A DNA stretch of 64,000 nt, taken from Rhodococcus sp. HNM0563. Lineage in GTDB: Bacteria > Actinomycetota > Actinomycetes > Mycobacteriales > Mycobacteriaceae. The position numbers and the translations under genes were made by a program. The notes beneath the pieces are model-generated. The model was not told the origin of the DNA, searched no databases, and worked only from the letters and a program-made list of their open reading frames with translations. Within the stretch, counting starts at the first letter, position 1, and every line of letters begins with the position of its first letter. Location of the stretch: the NCBI RefSeq assembly GCF_012726195.1, contig NZ_JAASAF010000001.1:186001-250000 (forward strand), given 5' to 3'. Of this stretch, positions 1-7,755 are shown piece by piece.

Positions 1-818
1 AACACCTCGGATGGCCGTTCGTGCTCAAGGCCGCCCGCGGCGGGTACGACGGCCGCGGGGTGTGGATCGTCGACGAGGTGGCCGAACTCGAGCGGATCGT
101 CTCCGAGCAACTCGACCGCGGTGTGCCGCTGCTAGCGGAGGAGAAGGTCGCATGGCGTCGGGAGCTGTCGGCGATGGTCGCCCGCTCACCGTTCGGGCAG
201 GGCGCAAGCTGGCCGGTCGTGGAGACTGTGCAACGAGACGGCCAGTGCTCCGTCGTGATCGCACCGGCACCGGGTCTGCCCGCCCACCTTGCCGCTGACG
301 CGGAGCAGCTTGCGTTGCGGATCGCAGGTGAGCTCGGGGTGGTCGGTGTGATGGCCGTCGAACTGTTCGAGACTCAGGCCGGCGAGCTGATCGTCAACGA
401 GCTCGCGATGCGCCCACACAACTCGGGACACTGGGGAATGGACGGTGCGCGAACGGGCCAGTTCGAGCAGCATCTGCGCGCGGTGCTCGACTACCCCCTC
501 GGCGACACGACTCCCCTCGCACCCGTCGTGGTGATGGCCAACGTCCTCGGTGCTCCGGAGGCTCCGGCGATGAGCATGGACGAGCGACTCCATCATCTGT
601 TCGCCCGGATGCCCGACGTGCGTGTACACCTCTACGGCAAGGGCGAACGCAAGGACCGCAAGATCGGGCACGTCAACCTGCTCGGCGACCCGTCCGGCTC
701 ACTCGACGACCCCGAGTACGTCGCAGCGGTTCGGGAACGCGCCGAACGTGCCGCGCATTGGCTCTCGCACGCACAGTGGACCGACGGCTGGAACGAACAC
801 ACGGGAGAATCAGAATGA
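1..818 (+). CDS. purK: PurK, N5-carboxyaminoimidazole ribonucleotide synthase (C-terminal part)
   Basis: This is the 3' part of an ATP-grasp enzyme that carboxylates aminoimidazole ribonucleotide with ATP and bicarbonate in purine synthesis. The gene is cut by the left window edge: the frame is open from base 3 and reads [17 protein letters not shown], the conserved ATP-grasp lysine and glycine loop of PurK. The later motif [12 protein letters not shown] carries the metal/phosphate-binding residues typical of the family. Its TGA overlaps the purE ATG (ATGA), so the two are translationally coupled. Together they replace the single PurE2-type step. Identification is firm; only the N-terminus is missing. 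Confidence 0.97.
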   Translation, partial: HLGWPFVLKAARGGYDGRGVWIVDEVAELERIVSEQLDRGVPLLAEEKVAWRRELSAMVARSPFGQGASWPVVETVQRDGQCSVVIAPAPGLPAHLAADAEQLALRIAGELGVVGVMAVELFETQAGELIVNELAMRPHNSGHWGMDGARTGQFEQHLRAVLDYPLGDTTPLAPVVVMANVLGAPEAPAMSMDERLHHLFARMPDVRVHLYGKGERKDRKIGHVNLLGDPSGSLDDPEYVAAVRERAERAAHWLSHAQWTDGWNEHTGESE

Positions 819-1345
819 CGGACACGGCACAGGGGACCCCGATGACGCAGGGCGCACAGGTCGGCCTGATCATGGGCAGCGATTCGGATTGGCCCACGAT
901 GGAAGCCGCTGCCGAGGCGCTGGCCGAGTTCGGTATCCGATTCGAGGTCGGTGTCGTCTCCGCCCATCGCACTCCCCAGCGCATGCTCGACTATGCGAAG
1001 GACGCCGCCGGTCGCGGGATCAAAGTCATCATCGCCGGCGCCGGCGGTGCAGCTCACCTGCCGGGAATGGTCGCGTCCGCGACCCCACTGCCCGTGATCG
1101 GGGTTCCGGTTCCGTTGAAGTACCTCGACGGAATGGACTCACTGCTGTCGATCGTGCAGATGCCGGCCGGTGTTCCCGTGGCCACCGTGTCGATCGGCGG
1201 GGCACGTAACGCCGGCCTGCTCGCGGCCCGCATCCTCGGGGCTGCCGACCCGGCGCTGCGTGAACGCATGGAGCGGTTCCGGGCCGGACTCGAGAGCATG
1301 GTGCTCGACAAGGACGAGGCGTTGCGGCAGAAGCTGCTCGGCTGA
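815..1345 (+). CDS. purE: PurE, N5-CAIR mutase
   Basis: This is the catalytic mutase converting N5-CAIR to CAIR, directly after PurK in the pathway. The start is the ATG in the ATGA overlap with purK, giving 176 residues, normal for bacterial PurE after a short N-terminal extension. Diagnostic motifs are GSDSDWPTM (phosphate loop), the SAHRTP segment with the catalytic histidine, and [12 protein letters not shown]. Longer upstream starts would lie inside purK and are not needed. The gene ends 11 bases before the convergent MarR gene, with no obvious terminator between. Confidence 0.97.
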   Translation: MTDTAQGTPMTQGAQVGLIMGSDSDWPTMEAAAEALAEFGIRFEVGVVSAHRTPQRMLDYAKDAAGRGIKVIIAGAGGAAHLPGMVASATPLPVIGVPVPLKYLDGMDSLLSIVQMPAGVPVATVSIGGARNAGLLAARILGAADPALRERMERFRAGLESMVLDKDEALRQKLLG

Positions 1346-1356
1346 CGGCCGGGTGG

Positions 1357-1836
1357 TCACGAACTCTTCGGGTGCCCGATATCGGCGCGCCGGGTCCACG
1401 GCGAGCCGGACAAGCGTTCGATGTCGGTGTTGAACCGTTCTAGATAGCGCGCGAATTCGGCCACGTCGTCGGCGTCCCAATCGACCAGAACGCGTTCGAG
1501 TGATTCGATAGCTCGGGCGCGTTCGTGGTCCAGGCGTCGGGCGCCGTCCTCGGTGATCTGGAACTTGCGTGCGATGCCCCCGTCAGGGTCGGGGATGCGC
1601 TCGGCCAACCCTGTCTTCAACAGTGCCGAGGTCTGGCGATTGACCGTGGATGAATCGAGTCCGAATGCGTCGCTCAGCTGGCCGATGCTCATCGGTCCCT
1701 GGGCTGAGAGGCGACTGAGCATGGTGTACGCACTGCGGTCCAGACGTCCGGCATCTCGCCGGCGGGGGCCGAAGAAGTTGAGATGCCGCCCGACGAGCAT
1801 CATTTCGAACTCGATCAGGTGCGTCGGCTTGTCCAT
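1357..1836 (-). CDS. MarR-family transcriptional regulator
   Basis: A 159-residue winged-helix repressor-type protein. The helix-turn-helix lies at about residues 48-80 (MSIGQLSDAFGLDSSTVNRQTSALLKTGL), followed by the wing RIPDPDGGIARKFQITEDG. N- and C-terminal helices would form the dimer interface. It is divergent from the MFS transporter at 1984, and the 147-base spacer contains a 15-bp palindrome. The usual MarR arrangement is repression of the neighbouring efflux gene and of itself, with release by a ligand; here that is inference. The ligand is unknown. Confidence 0.9.
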   Translation of the reverse strand: MDKPTHLIEFEMMLVGRHLNFFGPRRRDAGRLDRSAYTMLSRLSAQGPMSIGQLSDAFGLDSSTVNRQTSALLKTGLAERIPDPDGGIARKFQITEDGARRLDHERARAIESLERVLVDWDADDVAEFARYLERFNTDIERLSGSPWTRRADIGHPKSS

Positions 1837-1890
1837 CTGTGTGTCTCATCACTCCTAGGTCGCGTTTTCCCAGTATGGGCGAACTCGGTG

Positions 1891-1919
1891 TTGACCCGTG
1901 TATATGCATCATGCATACC
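1891..1919 (+). promoter_or_regulatory. Candidate promoter with palindromic operator between marR and the MFS gene
   Basis: TTGACC at 1891-1896 and CATACC at 1914-1919 are 17 bases apart, as for a housekeeping promoter reading toward the transporter. A perfect 7-bp inverted repeat with a one-base centre, TATGCAT-C-ATGCATA (1903-1917), fills the spacer. A dimer of the divergent MarR protein bound there would block RNA polymerase. The -10 match is only moderate, so the operator is better supported than the promoter. Confidence 0.55.
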
Positions 1920-1983
1920 ATGTGCTCAATACATATTACCCGCTGGTTTGGGTTTTTCTTTACTCGAAGACGGAGTTCGTTTC

Positions 1984-3426
1984 ATGCAAGGTTCTGTCGA
2001 GGCGCCGGACGTGCGCCCCTCACTGCTGGTGGGGGTGCTCGCGTTCACTGGAATCGCCGGTGCCCTCACACAGACGCTGGTGGTTCCCCTCATCGGGCAG
2101 CTGCCCGTGATGCTGGACACGACCGCGTCCAACGCATCGTGGGTGATCACCATCACCCTGCTCACGGGCGCGGTCGCGACGCCCGTCATCGGACGCCTCG
2201 GCGACACGTACGGCAAGCGCCGAATGCTGCTGATCTGCACGGTTCCGTTGATCCTCGGCGCCATCATGTGTGCGCTGTCGTCATCGCTGCTGCCGATGCT
2301 TCTCGGTCGCGGACTGCAGGGGCTCGGTGTCGGCCTGATCCCGCTGGGCATCAGCCTGCTACGTGACGTCCTCCCGCCAGAGCGTCTTCACTCGTCGATC
2401 GCTCTGATGAGCGCGTCGATGGGTATCGGCGGCGCCCTCGGCCTCCCGGTCGCTGCAGCTGTCGCCGAGAACACGAGCTGGCGGGTGCTCTTCTGGGCAA
2501 CGGCAGTCCTGAGTGCGGTTGTCTTCGTACTGCTGTGGAACGTGGTGCCCGATCGTCCCGGCAAAGCGAATCCCGGGCGTTTCGACATGGTGGGGGCCAT
2601 CGGCCTGGGCATTGCGCTGACGGCTTTGCTGGTTGCCGTGTCGAAGGGCGCCGACTGGGGGTGGGGGAGTGCGACGACACTGGAACTGTTCGCTCTCGCT
2701 GCGGTCGTGCTGGTGGCATGGGGCTGGTGGGAACTGCGCCGTCCCGAACCCCTCGTCGATCTGAGAATCGCGGCCCGGCCCGCAGTGTTGCTGACCAACG
2801 CGGCATCGGTCGTCGTCGGTTTCGGGATGTACGCGCAGTCGCTGATCATTCCCCAGTTGCTTCAGCTGCCCACCGAAACCGGATACGGACTCGGCCAGTC
2901 GATGCTGGCGATGGGTCTGTGGATGGCGCCGGGCGGACTGATGATGATGGCGGTCTCGCCGATCGCGGGCAAACTGTCGTCGGCCCGCGGGCCGAAGGTC
3001 TCCCTGTTCGTAGGATGCGTGATCATCGCGATCGCGTACGGCTCCTCCCAGCTGCTCATGGGCTCGACGTGGGGCCTGATGATCGTTGCGGCGATCTGCA
3101 GCACCGGCGTCGGGTTCGCTTACGGTGCAATGCCCGCGCTGATCATGGCGGCGGTGCCGCAGACCGAGACGGCGTCGGCCAACAGCGTCAACTCCCTGAT
3201 GCGCGCGATGGGCACGTCGATCTCGGCCGCTGTCGTCGGCGTCGTACTGGCACAGATGAGTGTTCAGGTGGGTGCCTACACCATTCCGACCGAATCGGGC
3301 TTCCGGACCGGTCTGCTCATCGGATGCGGTGTCGCACTGGTCGCTGCCGTCATCACGCTCACGATTCCGGTGGCCAAGCGGAAGCAACTCGACAAGGTCG
3401 ACGAAGCGGTCCCTGTCCGGGTCTGA
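1984..3426 (+). CDS. MFS drug-efflux transporter, DHA2 (EmrB/QacA-like) type
   Basis: A 480-residue polytopic membrane protein. The chosen ATG starts MQGSVEAPD; upstream in-frame codons run through the regulatory spacer and are not protein-like. Motif A appears as GRLGDTYGKRRM between the second and third helices, and motif C-like glycine-rich helices follow (GLGVGLIPLGISLLRD). About 14 hydrophobic helices are visible, as in proton-driven DHA2 multidrug exporters. Substrate cannot be read from sequence. It is divergent from, and probably controlled by, the MarR protein at 1357. Confidence 0.9.
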   Translation: MQGSVEAPDVRPSLLVGVLAFTGIAGALTQTLVVPLIGQLPVMLDTTASNASWVITITLLTGAVATPVIGRLGDTYGKRRMLLICTVPLILGAIMCALSSSLLPMLLGRGLQGLGVGLIPLGISLLRDVLPPERLHSSIALMSASMGIGGALGLPVAAAVAENTSWRVLFWATAVLSAVVFVLLWNVVPDRPGKANPGRFDMVGAIGLGIALTALLVAVSKGADWGWGSATTLELFALAAVVLVAWGWWELRRPEPLVDLRIAARPAVLLTNAASVVVGFGMYAQSLIIPQLLQLPTETGYGLGQSMLAMGLWMAPGGLMMMAVSPIAGKLSSARGPKVSLFVGCVIIAIAYGSSQLLMGSTWGLMIVAAICSTGVGFAYGAMPALIMAAVPQTETASANSVNSLMRAMGTSISAAVVGVVLAQMSVQVGAYTIPTESGFRTGLLIGCGVALVAAVITLTIPVAKRKQLDKVDEAVPVRV

Positions 3427-3429
3427 AAC

Positions 3430-3580
3430 GTGTCGCGGTGGGCGGTCATCGTATGAAGGTCGCCCACCGCACGACACTTTCCTCCCGTTGCCTGGGTTGC
3501 CGTAGGTCGTGAGGCAACGGAAACTCGGACAAGTGGGGGAAAGTGTCGAGGTGGGCGGTCCTCGTGGGAGGCCGCCCACT
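3430..3580. repeat. Three-hairpin palindromic element after the MFS gene
   Basis: The spacer between the transporter and the next gene is almost wholly self-complementary. Hairpin 1 pairs 3430-3444 with 3461-3477 (GGTGGGCG against CGCCCACC, flanked by GTGTCG/CGACAC). Hairpin 2 pairs CCGTTGCCT (3485-3493) with AGGCAACGG (3512-3520). Hairpin 3 pairs GTGGGCGG (3551-3558) with CCGCCCAC (3572-3579). CGACACTTTCC (3472-3482) also pairs with GGAAAGTGTCG (3538-3548), enclosing hairpin 2. Hairpins 1 and 3 are near-identical direct copies. It may act as a terminator, or be a dispersed REP/MITE-like element. Confidence 0.7.
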
Positions 3581-3600
3581 GTCGTCGCTAGGCTCGAGGC

Positions 3601-3984
3601 GTGTCGAGAACAGGCCGCAGTCCACACCGTATGACGCGAGCGTCGCGGGGAGTCCCCTCCGCTCGTATCCCGACTGCCCTCGCCCTGACCTGGGCACGTC
3701 TCTGGGGCGGTGCGGTGACGTTCGACGACGAGTTCGGTCTCTACGTGAGTACCGGTATGCGTGGCGGATTCGCGCGCGGCGGCACCACCATCGGGGGAGT
3801 GTTCCTCACCCGCACGATGCCCTCGCGTCGGCTGCTTCGCCACGAGGCCGTCCACGCCGATCAGTGGGCACGTCACGGACTCGGTTTCGCGGTGCGCTAT
3901 CTGTGGGAGGAAGTACACAACCCCGGTTCGCGCAACAAGTTCGAAATCGAAGCGGGGCTCGAGGACGGCGGCTACCGCACCTGA
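3601..3984 (+). CDS. Conserved hypothetical protein with HEXXH-type motif
   Basis: A 127-residue basic soluble protein. I do not recognise a named family with certainty. The centre holds GGTTIGGVFLT followed by RHEAVHADQWARHG, so a zinc-protease-like HEXXH motif lies at residues 81-85, with possible third ligands in the EIEAG segment near the C-terminus. There is no signal peptide. The GTG start at 3601 is used; ATG at 3631 is an alternative and would remove ten basic residues. It stands alone between the hairpin element and a convergent frameshifted antitoxin. A metal-dependent hydrolase role is only suggested by the motif. Confidence 0.7.
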   Translation: MSRTGRSPHRMTRASRGVPSARIPTALALTWARLWGGAVTFDDEFGLYVSTGMRGGFARGGTTIGGVFLTRTMPSRRLLRHEAVHADQWARHGLGFAVRYLWEEVHNPGSRNKFEIEAGLEDGGYRT

Positions 3985-4021
3985 AGACGCTACGTTTGCG
4001 AATTGAATCCGACGCTTCAAT

Positions 4022-4278
4022 TCACACGGCTGGATGCCTGGCCAGGTACTCGTCGATCGCAGCTCGAATGACAGCACTCATCGGCCGCCCAGTCCGTTCG
4101 GCGTACTCCGCCAACCGACGCCGATCGGTCTCGGTGAGTCGAACGGCAAGGGCCGGGTTTCTTCGGCAGCATCCCCACTGCGGGGCCGGCCGGGGCGATA
4201 GTCCGGACGCACCTCAACCGAGTTGTCGAGCACGTCATACTCGCCGACCTCCACCGCATCAGCGAGACGGGATCCCAA
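4022..4278 (-). pseudogene. Frameshifted ribbon-helix-helix antitoxin-like gene
   Basis: Two frames together encode one ribbon-helix-helix (RHH) protein. The first reads SRLADAVEVGEYDVLDNSVE from a TTG at 4278. The second, after a shift near 4151-4157, reads ALAVRLTETDRRRLAEYAE followed by GRPMSAVIRAAIDEYLARH and a TGA. Adding one G to the CCCGGCCC run (minus strand) joins them as EETRALAVRLTE, giving about 85 residues. The arrangement (acidic linker, then C-terminal RHH fold) matches solitary antitoxin-like regulators of toxin-antitoxin modules. No toxin gene is adjacent. It is either a true 1-bp deletion or a base-calling error. Confidence 0.65.
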
Positions 4279-4346
4279 TGCGTGCGGAGAATATCGGCAT
4301 GCTCTGGTGGTAGATATACGGAGGTGTTCGTCCCAGTGGATCCGAA

Positions 4347-4571
4347 GGGGCGTCCTTTCGCCCAGCGCCGCGGCAGATGCGGTATTCGGGGTGGTGGAGG
4401 TTCAGAAAGGCGTTGGAACTCCACTCGTATGCTCCCGAATCTGTTTCCGCACTCATTGACGTAGTGATACCCGAACTCGTTTGCAATGCCATTGATTCGG
4501 GCCACTGTGAGGGTGAACTCGCGCGGATCGAGCGTGACGAGGGCCGCGGCCCGTTCTCTGCGACCGTCTTC
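4347..4571 (-). pseudogene. Decayed third copy of the 245-residue hypothetical protein module
   Basis: The minus strand reads LDPREFTLTVARINGIANEF, then GYHYVN and RFGSIRVEFQRL followed by PPPPRIP. This closely parallels the module of the gene at 4660-5397 (REFTVTVARMNGIANTYGYHYI, then YGSTRIAFQFL and PPPRIP). The frame has a TGA immediately upstream and runs into unrelated sequence downstream; the N-terminal membrane segment is absent. No start codon with a ribosome-binding site is visible, so it is scored as a gene fragment. It fills most of the 380-base stretch between the antitoxin remnant and the next gene. Confidence 0.65.
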
Positions 4572-4659
4572 TTGGAACGGGTGAGTCCGTCACGGCGAGT
4601 GGGCCTCGACAGCATGAGTAGCTCACCCTCGAGGTTGGGGCGGCCCCGAAACGAGCGCG

Positions 4660-5397
4660 TCATTCGGCGGGGTAGAGACGGCGAAAGCAGAAGCACGGTG
4701 CGTTTTTCGACGATCGGATTCTGGGCATATACGACCATGCGAAGGCATATCCGCGCTCGTGTGCAATGTCGGCGAGGTATACCGGATCCTCCAAGGGGCC
4801 CCGTACGCGTACGAGGTCGCGGCCGTCGAAAAAGTACCTGGTCGCTCTGTATAGATCCGGACGCGGCGAGCTGGTTGCGGCCCGAATTCCGTTATGCGCT
4901 GAAAACCCCTGTGGGTAACCGGCGTGCTGCGTGCCGGTGGGGAAGTGCTGGGGGTGCGTCGCGGTCGGAACCTGGGGAAGGGGGGACGGTCGCCAACGAA
5001 TCGAAACGATAGGGATCCGCGGAGGGGGGCGGCAGGGCAGGAACTGGAACGCGATTCGAGTGCTGCCATAGGCATGGCCGCGTTCTCCTATGTAGTGGTA
5101 GCCATAGGTGTTGGCGATACCGTTCATGCGAGCCACTGTGACCGTAAATTCTCTGGGGTCGATTGTGGCAATGGGGCTGCCGTCGAAAATTGCGCGGATC
5201 TGTGTTTCTTGAATGTCGATAGCAGGTGCTTTTTTGATACCTCTTCGTACCTTCCAGCGGTGACCGACTCGATAATCGTAGAAGGCAACGTAATACAGAA
5301 AGGCCACGAGCAGCGCCACGCTTGCCCACCAGCTGGCGGTGTAAGCGCCGGTATCGCCTGATGCGACTATTGCGGTCAATGGTGTCGGCAGATGCAA
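4660..5397 (-). CDS. Hypothetical membrane protein, last gene of the WXG/ESX-like operon; contains two copies of a module
   Basis: A 245-residue protein of unknown function. One membrane helix lies at about residues 22-42 (SWWASVALLVAFLYYVAFYDY) and is followed by a basic segment and the module FDGSPIATIDPREFTVTVAR. A proline-rich, poorly conserved-looking linker follows. A degenerate second module (FDGRDLVRV, then YLADIAHERGYAFAWSY) ends the protein. The start is TTG, only three bases after the preceding stop and behind GAGAGGTG, so it is co-translated with the upstream gene. The C-terminal half may be a read-through fusion with a decaying duplicate. An immunity role for the operon toxin is possible but unproven. 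Confidence 0.6.
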   Translation of the reverse strand: MHLPTPLTAIVASGDTGAYTASWWASVALLVAFLYYVAFYDYRVGHRWKVRRGIKKAPAIDIQETQIRAIFDGSPIATIDPREFTVTVARMNGIANTYGYHYIGERGHAYGSTRIAFQFLPCRPPPRIPIVSIRWRPSPLPQVPTATHPQHFPTGTQHAGYPQGFSAHNGIRAATSSPRPDLYRATRYFFDGRDLVRVRGPLEDPVYLADIAHERGYAFAWSYMPRIRSSKNAPCFCFRRLYPAE

Positions 5398-5400
5398 CGC

Positions 5401-6033
5401 TCACCTCTCGGCTCGGTCGGAGTGGGCATCGTCGGAGGATCCGATGCGGATGCTGTCGACCATCGTCAGCGCGATGTCCACGAACCGGGGCCACAGTTCG
5501 CGCGATGAACTACTGAGATCGAGCACAGCCATCTCGGCACCTCCAGGCAGCGGAACCAGGGCTTGGAACGAATCGGAAGTGATCAGGACCGCTTTGCCGT
5601 TGACCGTCATGTCCCCCGGCAGATCGAACAGGGATGCCCTCAGCGCGAGGACGACCGGTCCGCATCCGAGTCGGCGGTATTGAACCACCGCGGCAGGGTT
5701 GGCCCGAGCCAGTGTGTCCGCCAATGCTCGTGCGAGTTCATCCCGTGCTTCGGGTCGATTGAAGGGGCCGCGTCTGTCAGGAAGGCGCCGAACGGCCAGC
5801 GTCACAGCGGCGAACTCGCTCGGCTCGGAATCAGGCAGGGCGAGGGCGCCGGCCAGCACCAGGTCGCAATGCGACAGGAGTTCGCTTGTTGCGAGAACAC
5901 TGGAGATGTCGGCCTTCGAGTCTTGTGTAGTGGCTGAGGCGACAAGAGCCTCGGCTGCGGCTGTCCTCAGCGGAATATCCCTTTGGAGCGGAATGAGAGA
6001 GAGCCCTGACGGGAGATCGAGTTGCAGTCTCAC
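5401..6033 (-). CDS. Hypothetical protein of the WXG/ESX-like operon
   Basis: A 210-residue soluble protein with no signal peptide and no domain I can name. It starts with GTG inside a GTGA overlap with the preceding WXG-like gene, so expression is coupled to it. The sequence alternates hydrophobic strands (VLAGALAL, EFAAVTLAVRRLP, VVQYRRLGCGPVVLALRASL) and ends in a charged tail. In actinobacterial ESX-type cassettes this position is often filled by a secretion-associated or immunity protein. Which applies here cannot be decided from sequence. Confidence 0.65.
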   Translation of the reverse strand: MRLQLDLPSGLSLIPLQRDIPLRTAAAEALVASATTQDSKADISSVLATSELLSHCDLVLAGALALPDSEPSEFAAVTLAVRRLPDRRGPFNRPEARDELARALADTLARANPAAVVQYRRLGCGPVVLALRASLFDLPGDMTVNGKAVLITSDSFQALVPLPGGAEMAVLDLSSSSRELWPRFVDIALTMVDSIRIGSSDDAHSDRAER

Positions 6034-7280
6034 GACGACTCCCGAACAAGAGTGTTGAAGGCTGAACCGGATATCGGACCGAAAATGAGAGTGCTCAATT
6101 GTTCGGAAGGGGTATCAGGGAGTACGTACTTGTTGACGTCCTGAAAGATGTTGGTCACCCCTTCAGCGCCGGTCAGTTGTGCAGCAATCGGGACGGTAAG
6201 TGCGGTACCCGCGCCGGTCCTGCCTGCTGCTTTGTCGACCACTTCAAGCTGCGCTTGCCGGACGGCCGCGGCAGCAGCGCCCGGGGCGTCCCCGATGCTG
6301 TCGGCGCCTTTGACGACCATCCCGGCGCCGTCTCCCAGCGTCGAAGCAACCTTGCCGATCCCGCCTGTGGCGACCCCGACGATATCGACCACGAATGTTG
6401 TTGCGGTCACTTCGGCTCCGGCTGCCTTCGCGAGTGCGTGCCCCGCGAGCGCAGCGACGCCCAATCCGAGAGCCGCCGTTCCGAGCGGTCCGCTGATGGC
6501 GGGAAAGTAGAACGTGACCGCTGCCGCAGCGCCGAGGACAGAACTCAAAGTAGCGAGGGTGTTCGACAACTCGTTGATGAGATCGGCATTGTCCTGCACG
6601 TAATCCCAGATGTCCTCGAACAGCTCGCCGACGTCGTCGAGGAAGTCGTCGAGGCGACGCCCGAGCCGTTCGAAGAGTCCTTCGTCGGGTGCCTGTTCGG
6701 CGGCCTTACGGAGGACACGTGTGGTCTCGTCCACGAGTCCGCGATGTTGCGTTCGGAGCGATTCGGCGCGCGCGATGATGTCGTCGAGTGTGGTGCGGGC
6801 GCGGTCCAACTCCGCGACGGCACTGTCGAGCCGGGCCTGTGCAGCTGCCAACCGGTCGGGATCGGAGTACGTGCGATGACGTTCCTGCAGCGCAGGATTG
6901 GATTCCGCCGCAGCAACATTGCTGCGTGCGACCCGAGCAAGCTCTTCGAGGCTCACTGCCTTTTTCTGCAGCGAGACAAGGTCGTCGCTCCATGCCTCGA
7001 GCGCCCGACCGGCCTGCTGGAGTGAGGAGCCGGCGGTGTCGAGTATCGGTGGAAGTTCGGCGCTTCGAGCGCGGAATGCTGTCGCAGCGGTCGACCGCCA
7101 GATGCCGTCGCTGTGCCCCATCCGGGCCAGTGCTCGGTGCGCCTCGTCGAGCGTGCGTGCGGTGGTGCGCAGTTGGGTAGCGACCGAACCGACCGTGGCC
7201 GGATTGCCCGGGGCAGGGTCGAAGCCGAGGTTCGGGAACAGCGCGGCATTCGAATCGCCCGACGTGCCGGGTGCCGACAT
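6030..7280 (-). CDS. WXG100/ESX-like large secreted protein, candidate type VII effector
   Basis: A 416-residue protein. The start is the ATG overlapping the previous stop (TGATG), reading MSAPGTSGDS; the longer frame upstream overlaps the partner gene. The first 110 residues are helical with the WXG-type turn HSDGIWRSTAATAFRARS. A long coiled-coil region follows (LEELARVARS to ESLRTQHRGL). The central part, about residues 225-360, is alanine/glycine-rich and hydrophobic (FPAISGPLGTAALGLGVAAL) and could insert in membranes. No known catalytic toxin motif is visible. Family-level knowledge suggests export by an ESX system, with the upstream 130-residue protein as partner. Confidence 0.7.
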   Translation of the reverse strand: MSAPGTSGDSNAALFPNLGFDPAPGNPATVGSVATQLRTTARTLDEAHRALARMGHSDGIWRSTAATAFRARSAELPPILDTAGSSLQQAGRALEAWSDDLVSLQKKAVSLEELARVARSNVAAAESNPALQERHRTYSDPDRLAAAQARLDSAVAELDRARTTLDDIIARAESLRTQHRGLVDETTRVLRKAAEQAPDEGLFERLGRRLDDFLDDVGELFEDIWDYVQDNADLINELSNTLATLSSVLGAAAAVTFYFPAISGPLGTAALGLGVAALAGHALAKAAGAEVTATTFVVDIVGVATGGIGKVASTLGDGAGMVVKGADSIGDAPGAAAAAVRQAQLEVVDKAAGRTGAGTALTVPIAAQLTGAEGVTNIFQDVNKYVLPDTPSEQLSTLIFGPISGSAFNTLVRESS

Positions 7281-7672
7281 CAGAAGTCTCCCAGCAGTAC
7301 GACAGGGGGCCGGGCGGGTGGAGGTGCGGCATTCCCGGCGGAGTCGTCCCCGTCGGGCAGTGCCGAACCGACCGCGCCCAATGCTGCAGCGGTGGCATGA
7401 ACCTGAGCGCTGTAGGCATCGCACGTCTCTGTCAGTGCGACCGCGAGGCCGTCTGTGGCCGACGCGATCTTGCGGATACCGTCCTGCCAGCGGTCACGGA
7501 AATCGGCTGCAGCGCGATCCAATTCGGCGCAGCCGAGGTCCTGACCGCTGATCGATCCGAGGACATCGACCGCCGCCGACATGTCGTCCGATGCCGTGTC
7601 GAGCGTCGACGCGAGCATGGCAACGGCCACGACGTCGATGAACAGTTCTTCTGATGGTGAGCCCCCCGGCAC
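7280..7672 (-). CDS. Small ESX/EspC-like WXG partner protein
   Basis: A 130-residue, mostly helical protein that opens the four-gene operon. It reads VDVVAVAMLASTLDTASDDM, an EspC-like N-terminal helix, then AAADFRDRWQDGIRKIASAT, where DRW resembles the WXG turn. A proline-rich unstructured tail follows. The GTG start at 7672 is preceded by AGGGGGA. Its stop overlaps the ATG of the larger WXG-like protein by one base. Paired secretion partners of this size normally form a helical heterodimer with their effector. No ESX ATPase or core gene is in the window, so secretion would use machinery encoded elsewhere. Confidence 0.72.
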   Translation of the reverse strand: MPGGSPSEELFIDVVAVAMLASTLDTASDDMSAAVDVLGSISGQDLGCAELDRAAADFRDRWQDGIRKIASATDGLAVALTETCDAYSAQVHATAAALGAVGSALPDGDDSAGNAAPPPARPPVVLLGDF

Positions 7673-7755
7673 GAATCCCCCTACGTGTCTTCTCCGGCGA
7701 GGAGACTACCGCACGGGGCCGACCTCACTTCCATGGTGCGGAACGAGGGTGTGCG

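Noticed and set aside
2359-4077. A 572-codon open frame on the minus strand opposite the MFS gene
   Set aside because: It is antisense to a clear MFS transporter; its composition is arginine/histidine-rich and it lacks any domain. High GC keeps the frame open.
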